This document shows, one piece after another, positions 1 through 4,347 of a stretch of DNA of 6,694 nt. The stretch covers positions 54,242 to 60,935 of the forward strand of contig NVVO01000002.1 in NCBI GenBank assembly GCA_002733385.1, read 5' to 3'. The translations under genes and the position numbers were made by a program. Source of the stretch: Robiginitomaculum sp. (GTDB taxonomy: Bacteria > Pseudomonadota > Alphaproteobacteria > Caulobacterales > Maricaulaceae). Each line of letters starts with the position of its first letter. Position 1 is the first letter of the stretch. The notes under the pieces were generated by a model that had not been told where the DNA came from, did not search any database, and worked only from the letters and a program-made list of their open reading frames with translations.

Positions 1-1620
1 GACACTGGCCAATCCGTTATCCTCTATATGGGCAATGAGTGCACGTTTATCAACCGCTATTGTATCTTGCCAATAGCTTAAAAGCACATTTTGCAAGTTT
101 TCACACACGCTTGAGGAAAATTTAAGGCCAAATAATGTCTGGTCAATAGCCTCCAACAACTCCGGCCACTGCAAAACCGCTCCGATTAACCGCCGTTCAC
201 GAGCCATTTGCTGGGCTTGTGGCTGCATTTTTTGCTCCTGGGATTTACTCGGCTTTTGCTTGCCACCCCAAGATTGGCCGCCCCATTTTTTGTCCCAAGG
301 TTTTCCGCCGCCGCCCGGCGTCCATTTGGGACGGCCAAATTCTTTGTCAAACCGACCCAGCAGTGCAGTCTTGTATTGGTCGCGCACGCCTTCGTCGCTA
401 ATCTCGCGCAGAGCATCAAAAATCCGATTTTTCAACCCCGCCTTGGCTTCGGGCGTATCCAAATGCTCTTTCTCAACCTCGCGTCGCCACAGCATATCGA
501 CCAGCGGGATAGATTTTTCCAAAACGCGCTTCATGGCGTCCGGGCCTTTGTCGCGGATTAAATCGTCCGGGTCTTGTCCGTCAGATAAAAGCGCAAAGCG
601 CAAAGTTTGCCCCGGCCGCACCAAAGGCAAAGCCCGCTCCACCGAGCGAAAGGCGGCGCGCAATCCAGCTTTATCACCGTCAAAACATAAGATAGGCTCC
701 GGCCCGGCCCGCCATAACAACGCCAATTGCTCTTCGGTTAGCGCAGTCCCGAGCGGCGCACAGGCATGTTCAAACCCGGCCCGCGCCAGCGCAATCACAT
801 CCATATACCCCTCAGCCACAATCAAGCCCCGCGCCCCGTTGTTCGGCGTGTGCAGGGCTTTGCGAGCATGGGGATAGCGGTACAGAATTTGGCCTTTGTG
901 GAACACGGCCGTTTCAGGCGAGTTTAAGTATTTGGCTTTGGCGTCTTTTTCCATCGCCCGTCCGCCAAAGGCAATCAACCGCCCACGGGCATCGGTGATC
1001 GGGAACATGATGCGGTTGCGAAACCTGTCCCATGGTTTACGGTTTTCACGCTCATCATCAGGCCGAATGACCAGCCCGGCCTCAACCATCCGGTCAATGG
1101 ACACCCTGGCTTGGCTCAATTCGTCCACCAGAGCCGTGAAACTATCGGGCGCAAAACCGATGCCAAAACGCTGACAATCTTCGCCCATCAGCCCGCGCCC
1201 TTTCAGATAAGCCCGGGCATCGCGGCCAATGCCTCGGCGCAAAGATTTTTCGAAAAACACTTGGGCCTGTTCAATAATGCTGATGGTTTTTTTGTTGGAC
1301 GCGGCCCGCTTTTCAGCCTGTGGGTCGGCGGCGGGTAATTCCATGCCGGCCTGTATGGCCAGACGCTCCACCGCTTCGGGGAAACTCAAACCCTCCACTT
1401 CCATGAGAAACGAGATAATATCGCCGTGCTTGCCCGAAGAAAAACAATGATAAAACCCTTTCTCGTCATTGACAAAAAACGACGGGGTTTTCTCATTGCT
1501 AAACGGCGAAAGGGCCGCATATTCCCGCCCCTGACGTTTCAATTTGACATGCCTGCCGATCACATCCGAAGGCCGGAGGCGGGCTTTAAGTTCATCAATA
1601 AAATGTTCACCAAATTGCAT
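1..1620 (-). CDS. dnaG: DNA primase DnaG, C-terminus outside window
   Basis: DnaG makes the RNA primers for the replication fork and works with the DnaB helicase. Reading the minus strand from the ATG at 1620 gives 540 codons without a stop; the gene continues past position 1. The N-terminal CHC2-type region spans about residues 1-95 (SDVIGRHVKLKRQGREY, then NEKTPSF, then FYHCFSSGKHGD). The primase core follows, with RNRIMFPITDARGRLIAFGGRA at 201-222, split here as RNRIMFPITD and ARGRLIAFGG. The Toprim domain starts near 262: catalytic Glu270 in VAEGYMDV, Asp314/Asp316 in CFDGDKAG, and the DPDD motif at 350-353. A Gly/Trp/Lys/Gln-rich linker (about 430-470) leads to the helicase-binding region, of which about 70 residues are present. 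Three of the four usual zinc ligands are Ser (38, 41, 62); only Cys59 remains. No Shine-Dalgarno is visible before the ATG, and the start rests on family alignment. Assignment is very secure. Confidence 0.97.
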   Translation of the reverse strand, partial: MQFGEHFIDELKARLRPSDVIGRHVKLKRQGREYAALSPFSNEKTPSFFVNDEKGFYHCFSSGKHGDIISFLMEVEGLSFPEAVERLAIQAGMELPAADPQAEKRAASNKKTISIIEQAQVFFEKSLRRGIGRDARAYLKGRGLMGEDCQRFGIGFAPDSFTALVDELSQARVSIDRMVEAGLVIRPDDERENRKPWDRFRNRIMFPITDARGRLIAFGGRAMEKDAKAKYLNSPETAVFHKGQILYRYPHARKALHTPNNGARGLIVAEGYMDVIALARAGFEHACAPLGTALTEEQLALLWRAGPEPILCFDGDKAGLRAAFRSVERALPLVRPGQTLRFALLSDGQDPDDLIRDKGPDAMKRVLEKSIPLVDMLWRREVEKEHLDTPEAKAGLKNRIFDALREISDEGVRDQYKTALLGRFDKEFGRPKWTPGGGGKPWDKKWGGQSWGGKQKPSKSQEQKMQPQAQQMARERRLIGAVLQWPELLEAIDQTLFGLKFSSSVCENLQNVLLSYWQDTIAVDKRALIAHIEDNGLASV

Positions 1621-1696
1621 GGGGGTAATGTAAGGTGTTTGAAAGGGAATTGCCAGAGTGATGTTTAAAGTCAGTTATTTGGTGGAGTTTTTTTAT

Positions 1697-1830
1697 CACC
1701 ACTCATACCCAGCTACGACTGGGTATCCAGCGAATAAAGAGCGAGCGACCATCGGGAATGCCTCTTGTGAAAGCTCGCACATTATTATTTGACTGGATTC
1801 CCGGTCGGGGCCGGAAATGAGCGGGGTGTG
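1697..1830 (+). repeat. Three-hairpin palindromic intergenic repeat, copy 1
   Basis: The left arm (1697-1730) and right arm (1793-1829) are imperfect inverted repeats of each other, sharing the pattern CTCAT...CCnG...GACnGG...ATCCAG. Each arm is also a small palindrome: ATACCCAG pairs with CTGGGTAT in the left arm, and ATTCCCGG pairs with most of CCGGAAAT in the right. Between them GCGAGC (1741-1746) can pair with GCTCGC (1773-1778). Folded, this gives a cloverleaf. It lies between the divergent dnaG and carboxymuconolactone decarboxylase-family genes, ending about 33 bp before the latter's start, so it is probably within that gene's 5' control region. A related copy lies at 2775-2902 in the opposite orientation. 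It resembles paired REP (BIME-like) elements in architecture; the family name is not known to me. Confidence 0.8.
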
Positions 1831-1863
1831 AGGGTGTTGGCAAAAAATTAAAAGGAAAAAAAT

Positions 1864-2223
1864 ATGACAAAAGATCAAACCACCAAAAAAGCTTTTGAGA
1901 CCGCCGCAAAATTGTTCGGCGGAGACATGCCCAAAACCGGAGCCCCAAAAATATTCGGCGAGGCCAGCTTCGCGCATATTTACGGCGAGATTTGGCCCCG
2001 CGCCGGACTAGACCTCAAAACCCGCTCCCTGATCACGGTCGCCGCTCTGGTGGCCACGAATAAACCGGAAGAACTGGCCATACATCTCAAAGGTGCGTTG
2101 AATATGGGCTGGACCCAAGACCAACTGGCCGAACTCATGCTGCATCTAAGCTATTACGCCGGCTTCCCCAGCGGCATTGAGGGGGCCAAAGTGTTGGCGG
2201 ATATTTGCCGGGACGGAGGTTGA
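1864..2223 (+). CDS. Carboxymuconolactone decarboxylase-family protein
   Basis: A 119-residue protein of the carboxymuconolactone decarboxylase/AhpD superfamily (all-helical, usually oligomeric). The family core is clear: PEELAIHLKGALNMGWT at about 68-84 includes the conserved Glu-Glu and His74, followed by HLSYYAGFPSG at 94-104, the usual tail motif. The only cysteine is Cys115 and there is no CxxC pair, so this is not an AhpD-type peroxidase partner. It is closer to the decarboxylase branch, but the substrate cannot be told from sequence, and no protocatechuate-pathway genes are nearby. The ATG is preceded by AAAGG at 1851-1855, with 8 nt between. No signal peptide is seen, so it is probably cytoplasmic. 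A downstream SnoaL-like gene on the same strand is separated by 146 bp containing its own probable promoter, so the two need not be one operon. Confidence 0.88.
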   Translation: MTKDQTTKKAFETAAKLFGGDMPKTGAPKIFGEASFAHIYGEIWPRAGLDLKTRSLITVAALVATNKPEELAIHLKGALNMGWTQDQLAELMLHLSYYAGFPSGIEGAKVLADICRDGG

Positions 2224-2319
2224 AACCCAATGATTTTGACATCTATTTTTCCAGATAAGACAGAGAATACATCGCTCTTATAGCGACCCGGCGGTATGGG
2301 TAAACACAAATCTCGCGTC

Positions 2320-2348
2320 TTGTGCGCATTGCCCAAAGCATGTAAAAT
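2320..2348 (+). promoter_or_regulatory. Probable sigma70 promoter for SnoaL-like gene
   Basis: TTGTGC (2320-2325) and TAAAAT (2343-2348) are separated by exactly 17 nt and lie 21 bp before the start codon at 2370. This would give a short leader containing the AGGAG ribosome site at 2359-2363. Assigned by eye from consensus and spacing only. Confidence 0.45.
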
Positions 2349-2369
2349 ACCCGTCTATAGGAGACAATT

Positions 2370-2732
2370 ATGACAGAAATACCCCCGAGCATGGTCGCTA
2401 TGTTGGCGGCGTGGAACGAGAAAGACCCGGAGCGTATTCGTGGGCATTTGGACATTGCGTTAGCACCTGATGTGGTGTTCGCCGATCCCGATAATTTTGT
2501 CGAAGGCATTGATGCATTCGAAGCTATGGTGCGAACATTTCTGGCCGAAAAACCAACGGCGAAATGTGAACACACCAGCGGCTTCAACGTCCACCATAAT
2601 CGGTATAGGTATAACTGGCTCGTATCATTGGGCGACACACCGATCATGCCGGGCATGGATGTAGTCGAGTTAGACGACCAAGGCAAAGTAAAACGCGTAG
2701 ACGGTTTTTTCGGGCCTATACCTGAGGTTTGA
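2370..2732 (+). CDS. SnoaL-like / NTF2-fold protein
   Basis: A 120-residue protein with the look of the SnoaL-like polyketide cyclase / nuclear transport factor 2 fold (cone-shaped alpha+beta barrel). It opens with the amphipathic helix MLAAWNEKDPERIRGHL (11-27), then APDVVFADPDNFVEG (32-46), a second helix DAFEAMVRTFLAE (48-60), and ends in the paired strands GMDVVELDDQGKVKRVDGFF (95-114), typical of these domains. The length is normal for a single-domain member. Family members include isomerases, cyclases and hydrolase-like enzymes as well as non-enzymatic proteins, so no reaction can be assigned. An AGGAG at 2359-2363, 6 nt before the ATG, fixes the start. No signal peptide or membrane segment is apparent. 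The palindromic repeat copy 2 begins 42 bp after the stop and may form the 3' end of the message. Confidence 0.82.
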   Translation: MTEIPPSMVAMLAAWNEKDPERIRGHLDIALAPDVVFADPDNFVEGIDAFEAMVRTFLAEKPTAKCEHTSGFNVHHNRYRYNWLVSLGDTPIMPGMDVVELDDQGKVKRVDGFFGPIPEV

Positions 2733-2774
2733 TTGGGTTAAACGCAAAGATAAAATGATTAAATTTAAGACCAC

Positions 2775-2902
2775 CCCCACCACCCGCTCATACCCAGCTT
2801 GACTGGGTATCCAGTCTCTTAATCAAAAATGTGCGGGCAAGAGCCCGCCCTTTATTCGCTGGATACCCGGTCGGGGCCGGGTATGAGCGGGTCGGGTGGG
2901 AG
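2775..2902 (-). repeat. Three-hairpin palindromic intergenic repeat, copy 2
   Basis: This is the same type of element as at 1697-1830, in reverse orientation. The left arm (about 2779-2814) contains ATACCCAG...CTGGGTAT. The right arm (about 2859-2899) contains ATACCCGG...CCGGGTAT, a perfect 8-bp stem. The two arms are inverted repeats of each other. The middle is a perfect hairpin, GCGGGC (2833-2838), AAGA loop, GCCCGC (2843-2848). Reverse-complemented, the interior matches copy 1 in order: ATCCAGCGAATAAAG, a GC-rich stem, then CGCACATT and GACTGGAT. On the minus strand the middle hairpin is followed by ACATTTTT, so it could weakly terminate transcription leaving the IS30 element. Positions 2903-2944, up to the IS30 end, show nothing further. 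Confidence 0.82.
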
Positions 2903-2944
2903 AGGGAAGTTTATTTTATATCTGTTGAATGTCTGGTTTGGAGA

Positions 2945-2971
2945 TGTGGGTTCAACGGTTCGTCGCAACAC
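2945..2971 (+). repeat. IS30 left terminal inverted repeat
   Basis: Begins TGTGGGTTCAACGG and ends TCGTCGCAACAC. It matches the reverse complement of 4166-4192 at 26 of 27 positions; the single difference is at position 15 (T here, G at the other end). The ancestral transposase stop TGA (2952-2954 on the minus strand) lies inside it. Confidence 0.93.
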
Positions 2972-4133
2972 ATTTACCGAACCGCTCGGCTGGTGTTTCA
3001 TAATCAAGCGTTTTTCTTGGACGCTCGTTCAGGGCCCTTGCTACAGCATTTAACTTCGCTTGGCTATGAACAGATAAGTCTGTACCTTTTGGGAAGTATT
3101 GGCGGAGCAATCTGTTAGTGTTTTACAAGAGGCAGGCTACGCACTCATTGGTGCCGCGCTGCCAAGGGCTATGCGGGTCACAGAAGTAAACATCTATATT
3201 TGTCGCCAATGTAAAGCGCTTATGATCTGACAGTTCTTTGCCTCTATCCCATGTCAAAGATTTATAAAGCTCTCTGGGGAGTTTGCGCGATTGTTTGATG
3301 AGAGCTGCAATCACAGCTTTAGTGTCGCGGCTGTTGATTTTCGCAAGCATGACAAAGCGCGAATGCCGTTCCACGAGTGTCACAATATTGCTATTCTTGG
3401 GGCCAGAGATGAGGTCGCCTTCCCAATGCCCTGGCACAGCACGGTCTTCGACGCTTGCAGGGCGGTCACTAATAGAGACAATATCTTTAATCTGCCCGAG
3501 GCCGTCACGCTTGAGGCTGGCATGGCGAGAGCGCCGGATCGTGCGTGTTGCCCTTAAATGCGCCAAGAGTTCTTTTTTAAGCACGCCGCGTGCCTGCACA
3601 TACAGGCTTCGATATATGGTTTCGTGTGACACGCGCTTAGAGACATCCTTTGGATACATTCGTTTAAGCCAACCTGCGATTTGCTACGGTGACCACTTCT
3701 TTTGAAGCTTGTGTGATACTGCGTCTCTCAAGGTTTTGTTGCAAGACAGTTTGCAAAGTTTTGGACGGCAAGCGCGTACCCATGCTGCTTTGTCAGATAC
3801 AGCGGCCCGGTATTTATCAACCCCGCCATTGCGGCTTATCTCTCGGCTAATTGTCGATGGTGCCCGGCGTAAGCGACAGGCTATTGAGCGCAGAGAATTC
3901 CCAATGCTGAGCCCCCGGGATATTTCTTCTCGGTCAGATAATGTGAGAGTAAATCGGGACCGTTTGCGCTCCAGCGGCCTTATCCCGCCTGTCCGCGACA
4001 AAAGTGGGTAAATTGAAGACGATTCTCGTTCGAAAACTCGCCCGATAGAACTCATGGATTCCCCGCGCTCCCATCTATCCCAAATATCCGCCTTCTGTTT
4101 ATCCGTAAAATATATCCGTGTCCGCCTCGCCAT
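2952..4133 (-). pseudogene. IS30-family transposase, interrupted by two in-frame stops
   Basis: Read on the minus strand from ATG 4133 to TGA 2952, this is a single frame of 394 codons. Codons 1-149 carry two helix-turn-helix segments (FTDKQKADIWDRWERGES near the start; LSIGNSLRSIACRLRRAPST in the middle). Codon 150 (3684-3686) is TAG where relatives have Glu in WSPEQIAGWLKR; QIAGWLKR resumes immediately in the same frame. The catalytic core follows: Asp240 (HWEGDL), Asp296 (TWDRGKE) and Glu330 (PWQRGTNE), with the 33-residue D-E spacing of the family. Directly after Glu330 a 21-nt insertion (3123-3143) adds CVACLL and a TAA. The expected NTNRLLRQYFPKGTDLS then continues in frame to the end at codon 393. 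The start has GGAG about 8 nt upstream. Without readthrough at both stops no intact transposase can be made, so it is called a pseudogene. Confidence 0.9.
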
Positions 4134-4146
4134 AATATCGCTCCAT

Positions 4147-4166
4147 CTTTAACCTAAATGTTAAAG
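4147..4166 (-). other. Hairpin between IS30 right end and transposase start
   Basis: CTTTAAC (4147-4153) and GTTAAAG (4160-4166) form a perfect 7-bp stem with a 6-nt loop. It lies 13 bp upstream of the transposase ATG and touches the inner edge of the right inverted repeat. It could limit translation from outside transcripts or be an operator; neither is shown. Confidence 0.5.
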
Positions 4167-4192
4167 TGTTGCGACGACCCGTTGAACCCACA
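4166..4192 (-). repeat. IS30 right terminal inverted repeat
   Basis: Reverse complement begins TGTGGGTTCAACGGG, the partner of 2945-2971 with one mismatch. It lies upstream of the transposase start, so this is the promoter-side end of the element. Confidence 0.93.
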
Positions 4193-4268
4193 GGGTAGGA
4201 GCAGACCTAAGAGCTTTGACGATTATGGGTAAAAATTTATGCTGCTTTGATTATGTTAGGACGCCCAA

Positions 4269-4285
4269 TCTAGAATCATTCTAAA
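4269..4285 (+). promoter_or_regulatory. Palindromic operator upstream of katG
   Basis: TCTAGAATCATTCTAAA contains the perfect dyad TAGAAT-C-ATTCTA (4271-4283) and ends 4 nt before the katG -35. It differs at one base from TTTAGAAnnnTTCTAAA, the iron-control/Irr-type box of alphaproteobacteria as I recall it, and also resembles the PerR box. It also fits TAG-N7-CTA, the core of an OxyR half-element, and the T-N11-A rule of LysR regulators. All three regulators would make sense for a haem peroxidase; the sequence alone does not decide. Its placement just outside the -35 would suit an activator. Confidence 0.6.
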
Positions 4286-4289
4286 TCGT

Positions 4290-4318
4290 TTGACTTATCT
4301 GTGTTTACGCCATAACAT
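4290..4318 (+). promoter_or_regulatory. katG sigma70 promoter
   Basis: TTGACT (4290-4295) and TAACAT (4313-4318) are spaced by 17 nt, close to consensus. Transcription would start near 4325, giving a leader of about 23 nt. The rest of the 4193-4347 interval, upstream of the operator, shows nothing else recognisable. Confidence 0.65.
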
Positions 4319-4334
4319 GAGTTCAATAAATTAA

Positions 4335-4340
4335 AGAGGA
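4335..4340 (+). promoter_or_regulatory. katG ribosome binding site deciding between two ATGs
   Basis: AGAGGA is followed by two ATGs, at 4344 and 4348, in different frames. The one at 4348 opens KatG and has the better spacing (7 nt after AGAGGA). The one at 4344 reads only three codons (Met-Tyr-Glu) and stops at a TGA that overlaps the katG start. Confidence 0.75.
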
Positions 4341-4347
4341 ATTATGT

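Larger units (their letters stand above)
2945..4192 (-). mobile_element. IS30-family insertion sequence (1248 bp, transposase inactivated)
   Basis: The boundaries come from matching 27-bp terminal inverted repeats (2945-2971 and 4166-4192). Between them is one IS30-type transposase frame on the minus strand, ending inside the left repeat. The family is identified by the transposase: two N-terminal helix-turn-helix segments and a DD(33)E catalytic domain with HWEGDL, TWDRGKE and PWQRGTNE. Size and ends suit the family. The 3-bp flanks (AGA left, GGG right) do not form a target duplication. The element sits between the repeat copy 2 and the katG control region and contributes no visible outward promoter to katG. 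Confidence 0.93.

Noticed and set aside
260..877. Plus-strand open frame of 205 codons inside the dnaG region
   Set aside because: It lies antisense to dnaG, whose minus-strand frame is continuous and matches the primase family throughout; the plus-strand product is Ser/Pro/Arg-rich with no recognisable domain.
1864..2223. AhpD alkylhydroperoxidase acting with KatG
   Set aside because: The protein has no CxxC motif, which AhpD needs for its peroxidase cycle.
2236..2264. Consensus TTGACA (2236-2241) as a promoter for the SnoaL-like gene
   Set aside because: No acceptable -10 lies 16-18 nt downstream; the pair at 2320-2348 is better placed.
2833..2860. Hairpin at 2833-2848 as a plus-strand rho-independent terminator for the SnoaL-like gene
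   Set aside because: It is followed on the plus strand by CCTTTATTC rather than a T-run; it is better explained as the middle stem of the repeat.
1697..2902. CRISPR-like array
   Set aside because: There are only two copies about 950 bp apart, inverted relative to each other, with genes between them.
3283..3705. Plus-strand open frame of 140 codons within the IS30 element
   Set aside because: It is the antisense shadow of the catalytic part of the transposase and resembles nothing I recognise.
3123..4133. Two separate transposase genes (orfA/orfB) or a programmed frameshift in the IS30 element
   Set aside because: Both pieces are in the same frame and separated only by a TAG in place of a conserved Glu. 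There is no frame change and no slippery sequence.
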